Below are positions 1-7,428 of a stretch of DNA of 8,841 nt, in pieces (positions within the stretch are counted from its first letter, which is position 1; each line of letters opens with the position of its first letter). The translations under genes were made by a program, and so were the position numbers. Below the pieces are notes generated by a model, which was given only the letters and a program-made list of their open reading frames with translations, had not been told where the DNA came from and searched no databases. Origin of the DNA: Gallionella sp. UBA4737 (GTDB lineage: Bacteria > Pseudomonadota > Gammaproteobacteria > Burkholderiales > Gallionellaceae); assembly GCA_002403995.1 (NCBI GenBank), contig DHIV01000098.1, positions 1 through 8,841 on the forward strand. Direction: 5' to 3'.

Positions 1-372
1 CGACTCCGTGCAAAAGAAACTTGGACGCAAACTTTCGACCTGAACAGATGCGGACTTTACGTTGAATGCTATTGGGGGTGAAGCAGAAATTCGCAAGCTT
101 CTCTTGCTAGAACCGGAATGTGTCGCGTGTTGAACGTTACGAATAGCCGCTTTTCGGCACCCAGTTAGGATGTTCGTATAGGCGCTGTGTGCCAAGAGCT
201 GCTATTCAAGGCTTGACCAACTGGCTCCTGCGTCTGGATTCAAACCAATCACCGCCACTGGCAGAATATGTATTTTGCTGATTGATTGTTATCAAAAGCT
301 TCCGTATACGTTGAATAACTATTAGGGTGCCAAAGATTTCCCCTCCAACCCCTAATCTATAGGCTCCTTAAA
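1..372. other. Gene-free leader upstream of the first gene
   Basis: No convincing coding region, tRNA or rRNA is visible in this stretch on either strand. Its base composition is AT-richer than the genes after 1650 and resembles the gene at 373-1560. The part nearest that gene holds a candidate promoter and dyad, described separately. The rest may be decayed sequence or the end of a gene to the left, but I see no clear homology. Confidence 0.6.
277..310 (+). promoter_or_regulatory. Candidate sigma70 promoter overlapping an inverted repeat
   Basis: TTGATT (282-287) and TATACG (305-310) are separated by 17 bp and each match 4 of 6 consensus positions. The -35 hexamer lies inside a perfect dyad, TTGAT-TGTT-ATCAA (282-295), flanked by GCT (277-279) and AGC (297-299). 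The -10 hexamer lies in the palindrome CGTATACG (303-310). The site would give a leader of roughly 55 nt before the ATG at 373. A dyad on the -35 would suit a repressor. This comes from pattern matching only, in AT-rich DNA where such matches arise easily. Confidence 0.25.
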
Positions 373-1560
373 ATGTTTGATCACATCGTTCTACGGCAAG
401 CCGAAAATGGGCAGCCAATTTCAGCAGGTCAAATCGCTGAAGCATTACTTTACTACCAAAAAGTGCACATTTTTTTTGACCAAGGCACATTATTAAAACT
501 TATTCAGCAGATTGGAATTGATTCCATTTTAACGTTGTTACGTCGCGCCGAAGTAACTGCCGTTTATTGCGAGGAGATTCTCGGCACAAAAACAGATTCG
601 TTCGGGGTGTCTCAGTACCACAATTTCGCCGAAATAATGGTGACAGGTCATGTGGACGTGGGTGAGTTGAAAACCCCGGAAGAGCGCCTGCAATATTTTC
701 TCGCACGAAACAGCATCCCAAAAACTGAAGCAAAGCGCTTCTCTAAGGTCTTTCTAGCTAACGTACCTATACGCAAATTCTCCGGCAACCATTTTCTCAA
801 AGACGGCATTGCTAATGCAGCGAAACGAGATGCGTTGGATATTGAGTACGCGGGGCAAGTAATTCGAAAAGTTATTGCCGACTCACCGGGAGGCTATATA
901 GTCGGCGATGAATTAAAATTTGAAATAATCAACACAAACGCTGGTCTATATGTCCTTACAGATATCGATTTGGAATCAATCAATCGAAGGCGAGCCCAAG
1001 CTGTACCATCTGCTGAACCTCTGACGTTTGCTTTCCTGTTGGGTAACATATTAACTGCGCGTGCTGATCTAGCCTTGGCATCTTTCTATGGAGGTGACTT
1101 TGTAACTTCCTCTGTGACATCCTCAATCATTCAGGTTCGGCACGCCGAACTTCTTAGAAGATCAAACCTCAATGTGGATTCGCGCCAGCAATTTACAAAG
1201 GTTGTACTGCCAGACTCTCCAAGTCTGGCAGAGGTAATTGACTCAGGGGAACGTTCTTTCGACGACTTTCTTAAATTATTGGATCGTGCAGCAAGATTCA
1301 AAGATTGGCTTAAAACGGTCAATCCAGATGAGGATTTGATACGAACTTACATGCGTGACATTTCATCAGAGGGCTGGATCCAGCAACTTCCTGCAAAGAG
1401 TCTTCGTTATGTATTTACGCTCGCAGTAGAAGCCACAAACCCAGTAGCTGGGATGGTCGCAGGGATCGTCGATAACTTTGTAGTAGAAAAACTGCTCTCT
1501 GGATGGCGTCCAAACCATTTTGTCTCTGGAAAGCTCTCTCCGTTCGTTAAGAAGCAATGA
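373..1560 (+). CDS. Protein of unknown function, 395 aa, AT-rich orphan gene
   Basis: I do not recognise this protein and assign no function. It is a complete ORF with no frameshift, apparently soluble: no signal peptide and no clear transmembrane segment, although a glycine- and valine-rich hydrophobic stretch lies near the C-terminus (around residues 350-375, NPVAGMVAGIVDNFVVEKLL). The N-terminal third is alpha-helical in character, the middle mixed, and the C-terminus ends in a basic tail after a GWRPNHF motif. The first ATG is used. It has only a weak upstream AGG (361-363) and no good Shine-Dalgarno sequence. Counted rows of the gene have about 30-48% GC against 65-75% in rows of the genes after 1650, consistent with horizontal transfer. 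It converges on the 1651-3255 gene with 90 bp between the stops and no obvious terminator hairpin. The long, codon-consistent ORF makes it very probably a real gene. Confidence 0.8.
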   Translation: MFDHIVLRQAENGQPISAGQIAEALLYYQKVHIFFDQGTLLKLIQQIGIDSILTLLRRAEVTAVYCEEILGTKTDSFGVSQYHNFAEIMVTGHVDVGELKTPEERLQYFLARNSIPKTEAKRFSKVFLANVPIRKFSGNHFLKDGIANAAKRDALDIEYAGQVIRKVIADSPGGYIVGDELKFEIINTNAGLYVLTDIDLESINRRRAQAVPSAEPLTFAFLLGNILTARADLALASFYGGDFVTSSVTSSIIQVRHAELLRRSNLNVDSRQQFTKVVLPDSPSLAEVIDSGERSFDDFLKLLDRAARFKDWLKTVNPDEDLIRTYMRDISSEGWIQQLPAKSLRYVFTLAVEATNPVAGMVAGIVDNFVVEKLLSGWRPNHFVSGKLSPFVKKQ

Positions 1561-1650
1561 TTTAAGAATGCGTTATGTTGACTCTTAACTCAAACGTTGA
1601 TAATCGGCTTTGTGTCGTTAGCAGAAGGTGGCAGGTATTGCGTCCAACCC

Positions 1651-3255
1651 TCACACCAGGTGCGCATCGAGCATCTTCCATGCTTCATCCGCAGACCGCA
1701 GCGCTTCGACATCGCCGTTGTTTATGAAAGTTACGGCGGTAGCCCGCTCATGATCCCGTAGCGGCTCCTGAACAACCTGCAGTTTCTGCAATACGGAAAC
1801 GTCGGCTTCTGAGGCATCGCTGCCTTGTCTACTTCTTAGTGCCACCCGCTCCGTCAGCAAAGCCGCGTCAGTCTGCAAACTGGCAATGACGAAGGGCACG
1901 GCCAGTTCCTTTGCAAGCGTGTGAAAACTTTCACGTTCGGCATGGCGCAGGAAAGCGGCGTCGACGATGACCGGAAATCCTGCGGCGATCACGCCACGCG
2001 CCAGCTCATGCAGGCGGGCATAGGTGCGGCGTGTCGCATCCTCGCTGTAGATGTCCGCATCGGTCTGCGCCTTGCTGTCAGCCAGCGCCGCCAAGCCGAA
2101 CAGGCGCTTGCGCTCGACATCAGAGCGGATGCGTATTGCACCCAGTCGCTCCAGCGCAATCTGCGCGAAGGTGCTCTTGCCGCAACCGGGCAGCCCGTGA
2201 GTGATGATCAGCGCGGGACGGCGGCGTGTCAGGCAGTCATGGGCCAGGCGCAGATAACTGCGGCAGTTCTTCAACTCCAGTCTCGCCTTGGCAACGCCGC
2301 GCTGGCCGGCACGTATCGCGGCGATCTTGGCGCGCACCATCGCACGGTAGGCGAGATAGAAACGCAACACGCCGCACCCCTGGTAATCGCCGGTGATTTC
2401 CAGATACTTGTCGAGCAAACGCCAGGCCAGTTGCGGCCGGCCGCGCTGCAGCAGGTCCATGACCGTGAAACTGATCTCGCTGATCACGTCGATCCAGCGC
2501 AGTGAGATGCTGAATTCGATGCCATCGAAAGGTGTGGGCATGTCATTCAGCACTACGATGTTACCGAGATGCAGGTCGCCATGGCACTCGCGCACATAGC
2601 CTTTATCTGCGCGCTGCCGGAACAATGGCTCGCAGGCGGTGTACTCCAACTCACTGGCTACACGCACTGCTCCCAGCGCGGCCAGATCGTGCAGTTCATT
2701 GAGCAGTTGCGGCAACTGCGCGAAGTTTTGCAACGCTGCGGTTTGAATTGCAGCTATGACGCAAAACGGTGAACTTGCTGCGGCAGGCGGTAGTGCGGTG
2801 TGGAAGTTGGCGATGACAGCGGCCAGTTTATCGATATGCGCGGAGGTGATGAGTCCGCGTGCCAGCAAGCGATCCATCTTGTTGGACTGGGCGAAGCGCC
2901 GCATGTGCACCGCATACTCGATGGCGGGCTTTTTACCCAGCACTGGTTGCTCAGGGCTGCCGCCAATTGCGACGACATCCAGGTAGAGATCAGGGGCGAG
3001 ACGGCGATTGAGGCGCAGCTCCTCGCTGCAATAAAAGTGGCGTGCTTCTATCGTGGAAAAATCGAGGAACTCGAGATCGACCGCTTTCTTGATCTTGTAA
3101 GCATCGCGTCCGGTCAACAGCACCCAGGAGATGTGTGTTTCTTCAATTTTTGGTGGGTGGGAAAAATATCCCGATGCGCACAAGGCCTCCACCAGTTGTT
3201 GCTGGCGCAGTAAATCCGGTGAGATGTTTGCCGATAAGGGTGGTGCGGATGTCAT
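1651..3255 (-). CDS. Bifunctional APH-like kinase / P-loop ATPase (COG2187 + COG0645 type), 534 aa
   Basis: Two kinase-like domains are fused. The N-terminal domain (about residues 20-340) resembles aminoglycoside phosphotransferase: lysines in an ATP-binding-like strand (YKIKK, 53-57), a catalytic loop HGDLHLGN (225-232) and a metal-binding DFG-equivalent FDGIEF (243-248). The C-terminal domain (about 348-534) is a P-loop kinase with Walker A GLPGCGKST (354-362), followed by RSDVERKRLFG (377-387) as in zeta-toxin/polynucleotide-kinase-like small kinases. The physiological substrate of this widespread two-domain family is not known to me; antibiotic resistance should not be assumed. The reading frame stays open upstream to 3945, but the start at 3255 is chosen because GGGG (3265-3268) lies 9 nt before this ATG, the conserved domain begins just after it, and the longer form would run antisense through archease. 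It is divergent from archease-rtcB, with 117 bp between the starts. Confidence 0.9.
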   Translation of the reverse strand: MTSAPPLSANISPDLLRQQQLVEALCASGYFSHPPKIEETHISWVLLTGRDAYKIKKAVDLEFLDFSTIEARHFYCSEELRLNRRLAPDLYLDVVAIGGSPEQPVLGKKPAIEYAVHMRRFAQSNKMDRLLARGLITSAHIDKLAAVIANFHTALPPAAASSPFCVIAAIQTAALQNFAQLPQLLNELHDLAALGAVRVASELEYTACEPLFRQRADKGYVRECHGDLHLGNIVVLNDMPTPFDGIEFSISLRWIDVISEISFTVMDLLQRGRPQLAWRLLDKYLEITGDYQGCGVLRFYLAYRAMVRAKIAAIRAGQRGVAKARLELKNCRSYLRLAHDCLTRRRPALIITHGLPGCGKSTFAQIALERLGAIRIRSDVERKRLFGLAALADSKAQTDADIYSEDATRRTYARLHELARGVIAAGFPVIVDAAFLRHAERESFHTLAKELAVPFVIASLQTDAALLTERVALRSRQGSDASEADVSVLQKLQVVQEPLRDHERATAVTFINNGDVEALRSADEAWKMLDAHLV

Positions 3256-3303
3256 GCGTAGTATCCCCTTTATGCATTGCACTTTAGCATGACCGGAGAG
3301 CGT

Positions 3304-3332
3304 TTGCCGGGCGGGAAGAATCGGCGCACAAT
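3304..3332 (+). promoter_or_regulatory. Candidate sigma70 promoter for archease-rtcB
   Basis: TTGCCG (3304-3309) and CACAAT (3327-3332) have a 17-bp spacer, with 4 of 6 consensus matches each. The pair sits 40 bp upstream of the archease ATG within the 117-bp divergent intergenic region. No sigma54 -24/-12 element like that of the E. coli rtcBA operon was seen, and no rtcR-type regulator gene is in the window. The assignment rests on hexamers and position only. Confidence 0.3.
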
Positions 3333-3372
3333 CAAACCGGTTTTTACGAAAAAATAAAAAAGAAAGTGACGC

Positions 3373-3798
3373 ATGGCCTCCATTGCACACTGGGAACACT
3401 TCCCCCATCAAGCCGACATCGGCGTGCGCGGGCTGGGCGCGACGCTGGAACAGGCTTTCGAGCAGGCCGCGCTGGCGCTGACGGCGGTGATCACCGACCC
3501 GGCTGATGTGGCAGCGAAGGAAATGTTGCAGCTTTCCTGCATGGCGCCCGATGCCGAATTGCTGCTGGTCGATTGGCTCAACAGTCTGATCTTCGAGATG
3601 GCCACGCGCAACATGCTGTTCAGCCGCTTTGAAGTGCATGTGGAAGGAAATCATCTCACCGGTCAGGCGTGGGGAGAAGCGCTGGAGGTGACACGCCACC
3701 ATCCTGCGGTAGAAATAAAAGGCGCGACCTATACCGAACTCAAGGTGGCGCAACAACCAAGCGGCGGCTGGCTCGCGCAATGTGTGGTGGACGTGTAG
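3373..3798 (+). CDS. Archease, RtcB-activating protein, 141 aa
   Basis: Archease is a small cytosolic, metal-binding cofactor that speeds guanylation of the RNA ligase RtcB and gives it multiple turnover. The family signature is present: an N-terminal HQADIG (residues 12-17, the usual DHTADIG-like motif), the acidic DAELLLVDWLNSLIFEM segment in the middle (around 59-75), and a C-terminal VVDV whose aspartate (D140) matches the conserved penultimate acidic residue that binds metal in characterised archeases. The length is typical for the family. rtcB follows after a 25-bp gap on the same strand, so the two are very likely co-transcribed; this pairing independently supports both calls. The Shine-Dalgarno sequence is weak (GAAAGTGA just upstream, in an A-rich stretch), which may mean modest translation. 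Confidence 0.93.
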   Translation: MASIAHWEHFPHQADIGVRGLGATLEQAFEQAALALTAVITDPADVAAKEMLQLSCMAPDAELLLVDWLNSLIFEMATRNMLFSRFEVHVEGNHLTGQAWGEALEVTRHHPAVEIKGATYTELKVAQQPSGGWLAQCVVDV

Positions 3799-3823
3799 CA
3801 GAAATTTGAAGCGGGGGTAGGCC

Positions 3824-5254
3824 ATGGATATCGCACTGTTCGAACGCAGATCGGAATACGAATGGCATATCAAGCCATTCGGCAAGATGCATGTGCCAGG
3901 TGTGATCTTTGCCAGCGAGACTTTGCTGCGCGAGATGGACGCCAAGGTCTATGAGCAGGTCACCAATGTCGCGATGCTGCCGGGCATCGTCGAGGCATCC
4001 TGGGCGATGCCCGATGCGCACTGGGGCTACGGCTTTCCGATCGGCGGCGTGGCGGCGTTCGATGCCGACGCGGGCGGCGTGGTGTCGGCGGGCGGCGTGG
4101 GTTTCGACATTTCCTGCGGGGTGCGCACGCTGCACACCGGCCTGCGCATCGGGGACATAGCCGCGGTGAAGGCGCGGCTCGCGGATGCGCTGTATCACAC
4201 GATACCGGCGGGCATGGGCAGCACCGGCACGATAAGGCTGGATGCCCCAGAGATGGATGCGATGCTGCGCGGCGGAGCGCGCTGGGCGGTGGAGCGCGGC
4301 TTCGGCACCGCGACCGACCTGGAGCGCATCGAAGAGGGTGGCTGCATGCGCGGCGCCGACCCGTCGCAGGTTTCCGAGCAGGCCAAGAAACGCCAGCGCG
4401 ACGAGATGGGCACGCTCGGTTCCGGCAACCATTATCTTGAGATCCAGCAGGTGACCGACGTGTATGCGCCGGAGATCGCCGCAACGTTCGGCGTGAAAAC
4501 GGGAGACATCGTGGTCAGCATCCACTGCGGTTCGCGCGGGCTCGGCCACCAGATCGGCACCGAATTCCTGAAGCGCATGGTGATCGCCGCACCCGGCTAT
4601 GGCATCGAGCTGCCCGACCGAGAGCTGGCCTGCGCGCCGATAGCTTCGCCGCTCGGGAAAGATTATCTCGGCGCGATGCGCGCGGCGATCAATTGCGCGC
4701 TGGCCAACCGCCAGATACTCACCCACCTGACGCGATCGATATTCTCGCAGGTGCTGCCGCAGGCGCGGCTGCCGCTGCTGTATGACGTGTCGCACAACAC
4801 CTGCAAGGTGGAGGAATACCAGGTCGGCGGGCGGACGAAAAAACTCTATGTGCACCGCAAGGGTGCCACGCGCGCGTTCGGCCCTGGGCATCCCGACCTC
4901 CCCGCCGCATTTCGAGATGCCGGCCAGCCGGTGCTGATCGGCGGCAGCATGGGTACGGCTTCCTACATCCTGGCCGGGACGGAGCAGGGCATGCAGCTCG
5001 CGTTCGGTTCCGCATGCCACGGCGCGGGAAGAGCGATGAGCCGCCATCAGGCGCTGCGCAACTGGAACGGCCGGCACGTGGTCGACGATCTGGAAGGACA
5101 CGGTATCCTGATACGCAGCCCCTCGATGCGCGGCGTTGCCGAAGAGGCGCCGGGCGCTTACAAGGATGTCAGCGCGGTCGTGGATGCGGCAGATCATGCC
5201 GGTCTGGCGCGCAAGGTGGCGCGGGTAAAACCGCTGATCTGCATCAAGGGCTAA
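3824..5254 (+). CDS. rtcB: RNA-splicing ligase RtcB, 476 aa
   Basis: RtcB is a GTP- and Mn2+-dependent RNA ligase that joins 2',3'-cyclic-phosphate or 3'-phosphate ends to 5'-OH ends, acting in tRNA splicing in archaea and eukaryotes and in RNA repair in bacteria. The active site is complete. D95 and C98 lie in GFDISCGVR, H203 in GSGNHYLE, H234 in HCGSRGLGHQIG and H324 in YDVSHNTCK; these match the metal ligands of Pyrococcus horikoshii RtcB (D95, C98, H203, H234, H329). H399 in CHGAGR matches the guanylated histidine H404, with the same offset of 5 as H324/H329. HRKGATRAF (from 344) and a C-terminal CIKG are also typical. The size matches the long archaeal-like form rather than the 408-aa E. 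coli protein. The ATG at 3824 is preceded by GGGGG (3813-3817), 6 nt away. A 21-bp terminal inverted repeat starts within the stop codon. Confidence 0.97.
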   Translation: MDIALFERRSEYEWHIKPFGKMHVPGVIFASETLLREMDAKVYEQVTNVAMLPGIVEASWAMPDAHWGYGFPIGGVAAFDADAGGVVSAGGVGFDISCGVRTLHTGLRIGDIAAVKARLADALYHTIPAGMGSTGTIRLDAPEMDAMLRGGARWAVERGFGTATDLERIEEGGCMRGADPSQVSEQAKKRQRDEMGTLGSGNHYLEIQQVTDVYAPEIAATFGVKTGDIVVSIHCGSRGLGHQIGTEFLKRMVIAAPGYGIELPDRELACAPIASPLGKDYLGAMRAAINCALANRQILTHLTRSIFSQVLPQARLPLLYDVSHNTCKVEEYQVGGRTKKLYVHRKGATRAFGPGHPDLPAAFRDAGQPVLIGGSMGTASYILAGTEQGMQLAFGSACHGAGRAMSRHQALRNWNGRHVVDDLEGHGILIRSPSMRGVAEEAPGAYKDVSAVVDAADHAGLARKVARVKPLICIKG

Positions 5255-5395
5255 GACATGTAGGTTGGGTTAGGTGCGGTTTCTTGCACCGTAACTCAAC
5301 ATAAATCCGGTATTGATGCGCTGAAAATCTGGCGGTATTGAAAATGGGGTTTGTTGGGTTACGCGATAAAGCCGCTAACCCAACCTACATGTCTT
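5253..5395. mobile_element. MITE-like palindromic element with 21-bp terminal inverted repeats
   Basis: Positions 5253-5273 and 5375-5395 are perfect 21-bp inverted copies (ends AAGACATGTAGG and CCTACATGTCTT). Internally, GTTGGGTTA occurs twice in direct orientation (5264-5272 and 5353-5361). Each copy can pair with a nearby complement: with TAACTCAAC (5292-5300, one G-T wobble), aided by GGTGC/GCACC, and with TAACCCAAC (5376-5384). The element is therefore two hairpins inside one large dyad. There is no coding capacity. TAGGTTGGGTTA-type palindromes are, from memory, widespread in proteobacterial intergenic regions. ACATGT flanks the TAGG...CCTA core on both sides and could be a 6-bp target duplication, though it is itself palindromic. 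In RNA the structure could act as a terminator-like or mRNA-stabilising end for rtcB. Confidence 0.8.
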
Positions 5396-5422
5396 CACAT
5401 GCTCTGAAAGTATTTTGGTAAT

Positions 5423-5428
5423 GAGGTG
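5423..5428 (+). promoter_or_regulatory. Shine-Dalgarno GAGGTG that decides the pncA start
   Basis: GAGGTG lies 3 nt before the ATG at 5432, with its GAGG core 5 nt away. The alternative GTG start at 5426 lies inside this motif and would have no ribosome site of its own, so 5432 is preferred. Confidence 0.6.
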
Positions 5429-5431
5429 CAC

Positions 5432-6034
5432 ATGGACACACTGAATCGGAATGAATATCAGCCTCGCACTGGCGACGCGCTGCTGATTGTCGACGTGCAG
5501 AACGATTTCCTGCCCGGCGGCAGTCTGGCGGTGCCGCATGGCGACGAGGTGGTGACGGTACTCAACCATTACCTGGATATCTTCGCCATGCAAAACCTGC
5601 CGGTGTATGCGACGCGCGACTGGCATCCGGAACAGCATTGTTCGTTCCGCGCGCAGGGCGGGCCATGGCCGCCGCACTGCGTCGCAGACACACAAAGCGC
5701 GCAGTTCGCTGCGGCGCTGCAGCTGCCGCCTGCCGCCGTGATCATCTCCAAGGCGACCAAGCCGGAACAGGATGCCTATTCCGGATTTCAGGGCACCGAC
5801 CTGCATCGCAGGTTGCACGCTGCCGGAATCCGCCGCCTGTTCATCGGCGGACTCGCCACCGACTACTGCGTGCTCAACACCGTGCGCGATGCGCTGCAAC
5901 TCGGCTATGAAGTATTGCTGCTGGGCGACGCGATCCGCGCGGCGGATGTGCAGCCCGGCGACGGACTGCGCGCCGAGCAAGAAATGATCAAGCTGGGCGC
6001 GCAACGCATCACGGTGGAAGGAGTGACAGCATGA
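5432..6034 (+). CDS. pncA: Nicotinamidase (nicotinamide deamidase), 200 aa
   Basis: This cytosolic cysteine hydrolase converts nicotinamide to nicotinate and ammonia, the first step of the Preiss-Handler salvage route to NAD. The catalytic triad of the isochorismatase-like fold is visible: D21 in LLIVDVQNDF, K107 in IISKAT and C146 in LATDYCV. Metal ligands are D63 and H65 in RDWHPEQH (with H69) and H82 in PPHCV. The AYSGF segment after the lysine is typical of true nicotinamidases and separates it from generic isochorismatases. Length is normal for the bacterial enzyme. Its TGA overlaps the ATG of pncB (ATGA at 6031-6034), implying translational coupling; the enzyme's product is the next enzyme's substrate. 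The upstream inverted-repeat element separates it from rtcB, so it may need its own promoter, which I could not identify. Confidence 0.95.
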   Translation: MDTLNRNEYQPRTGDALLIVDVQNDFLPGGSLAVPHGDEVVTVLNHYLDIFAMQNLPVYATRDWHPEQHCSFRAQGGPWPPHCVADTQSAQFAAALQLPPAAVIISKATKPEQDAYSGFQGTDLHRRLHAAGIRRLFIGGLATDYCVLNTVRDALQLGYEVLLLGDAIRAADVQPGDGLRAEQEMIKLGAQRITVEGVTA

Positions 6035-7428
6035 ATTCCTCGATGAATTTTACGGGGAACCTTGCGGGCAGCGCGCTGCTCACCGATCTCTACCAGCTCA
6101 CGATGCTGGAGGGTTATCACAACTACGGCATGGAAGATATTGCGGTGTTCGAATTCTTCGTGCGCAAGCTGCGCCCCGGTCGCGGTTTCTTAATGGCCGC
6201 AGGTCTCGAGCAGGCGCTGCAATTTCTCGAAAGCCTGCACTTCTCGCCGGAAGAACTGGCATGGCTGGCGACCACCGGCCATTTCAGCAAGGATTTTCTC
6301 GCCAGTTTGGAAAAACTGCGTTTTACCGGCGATGTGCACGCGATGCCGGAAGGCACGATATTTTTTCCGGACGAACCTATCCTGCGCGTGACCGCGGCTA
6401 TCGCGCAGGCGCAACTGGTCGAGACGCGGCTGATCAACCTGCTGCATTTCCAGTCGCTGATCGCCTCCAAGGCGGCGCGCATGGTATTGATGGCGCCGGA
6501 CAAGCTGCTGGTGGATTTCGGGTTGCGCCGCTCACATGGCGCGGAAGCCGGGCTGCTGGCGGCGCGCGCCAGCTACATCGCCGGTTTTACCGGCACCGCG
6601 ACGGTACAGGCGGGCATGGAGTTCGGCATACCGCTGTTCGGCACGATGGCGCATTCCTTCGTGCAGGCCCATGATAACGAGTCGCTGGCCTTCGAGAATT
6701 TCGCCCATGCCCAGCCGGACAACGTTGTGCTGTTGATCGACACCTACGACACCGAAGCCGCGGCGCGCAAGGTGGTGGCGCTCGCACCCAGGCTGGAACG
6801 CGAAGGCATCCGCATCAAGGGCGTGCGCATCGATTCCGGCAACCTCGCCGATCACGCGCGCCAGGTGCGGCAGATCCTAGATGCGGGCGGACTCCGGCAT
6901 GTCACCATCTTCGCCAGCGGCGATCTGGACGAGCACGTGCTGCGCGACATGCTGGGCTCGGGCGCGCCGGTGGACGGTTTCGGCATCGGCACGCGGTTGG
7001 ACACGTCGAGCGACATGCCCTATCTCGACTGCGCCTACAAGCTTGAGGAATATGCCGGCAAGGCGCGGCGCAAGCGTTCCGAAGGCAAGCAGACCTGGCC
7101 CGGGCGCAAGCAGGTGTACCGCAGTTACGATGCAGATGGCCGCATCGCAGCGGATGTCGTGACGGTGGAAGGTGATGTGCAGTCGGGCGAGCCTCTTATC
7201 ATGCCGGTGATGCGCGCAGGAAAGCGCTTGGCCGCAGCAGCGACGCTTGCGGATATCCGCAGCCATGCGGCAACGAATCTGGCGCGGCTGCCCGAGCCGC
7301 TGCGCCAGCTTCAAGAGCCTTATATATACCGTGTGGAAATATCAAGCGCGCTACGTGCGCTTGCGGAGCAGGTCGACCGGGAATTATCTGACAGACAACA
7401 GGAGCACTACCATGAACGATACCCCTGA
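6031..7428 (+). CDS. pncB: Nicotinate phosphoribosyltransferase, 465 aa
   Basis: The enzyme makes nicotinate mononucleotide from nicotinate and PRPP, with ATP hydrolysis, in the Preiss-Handler NAD pathway. Family signatures run in order: LLTDLYQLTML (16-26) at the N-terminus, FFVRKLRPGRGF (42-53), FGLRRSHGAEAG (163-174), GTMAHSFVQAH (204-214), which by position should hold the phosphorylatable histidine (H208), LLIDTYDT (234-241), the phosphoribose-binding RIDSGNL (266-272) and GFGIGTRL (316-323). The order and length fit the type II-like bacterial NAPRTase rather than the shorter E. coli form. A strong GGAAGGAG (6016-6023) precedes the ATG by 7 nt, inside the end of pncA, with which it overlaps by 4 bp. 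Its own end overlaps the next gene by 17 bp. The last ~30 residues are hydrophilic and look less conserved. Confidence 0.95.
   Translation: MNSSMNFTGNLAGSALLTDLYQLTMLEGYHNYGMEDIAVFEFFVRKLRPGRGFLMAAGLEQALQFLESLHFSPEELAWLATTGHFSKDFLASLEKLRFTGDVHAMPEGTIFFPDEPILRVTAAIAQAQLVETRLINLLHFQSLIASKAARMVLMAPDKLLVDFGLRRSHGAEAGLLAARASYIAGFTGTATVQAGMEFGIPLFGTMAHSFVQAHDNESLAFENFAHAQPDNVVLLIDTYDTEAAARKVVALAPRLEREGIRIKGVRIDSGNLADHARQVRQILDAGGLRHVTIFASGDLDEHVLRDMLGSGAPVDGFGIGTRLDTSSDMPYLDCAYKLEEYAGKARRKRSEGKQTWPGRKQVYRSYDADGRIAADVVTVEGDVQSGEPLIMPVMRAGKRLAAAATLADIRSHAATNLARLPEPLRQLQEPYIYRVEISSALRALAEQVDRELSDRQQEHYHERYP

Noticed and set aside
1561..1650. Integron attC-like site or bidirectional terminator between the convergent genes
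   Set aside because: Core GTTRRRY/RYYYAAC sites do not line up, and no GC-rich stem with a T-tract is present.
1651..3255. Antibiotic-resistance aminoglycoside phosphotransferase
   Set aside because: The kinase fold is shared, but the fusion to a P-loop kinase and the chromosomal setting fit a housekeeping family of unknown substrate, not a resistance enzyme.
3256..3945. N-terminal extension of the minus-strand kinase gene by 230 residues
   Set aside because: It runs antisense through the whole archease gene and the start of rtcB, has no family similarity, and a good ribosome site fixes the start at 3255.
3740..5197. 485-aa open frame antisense to rtcB
   Set aside because: It is rich in R, H and A, as expected for a shadow frame in GC-rich DNA; rtcB on the other strand has every catalytic residue.
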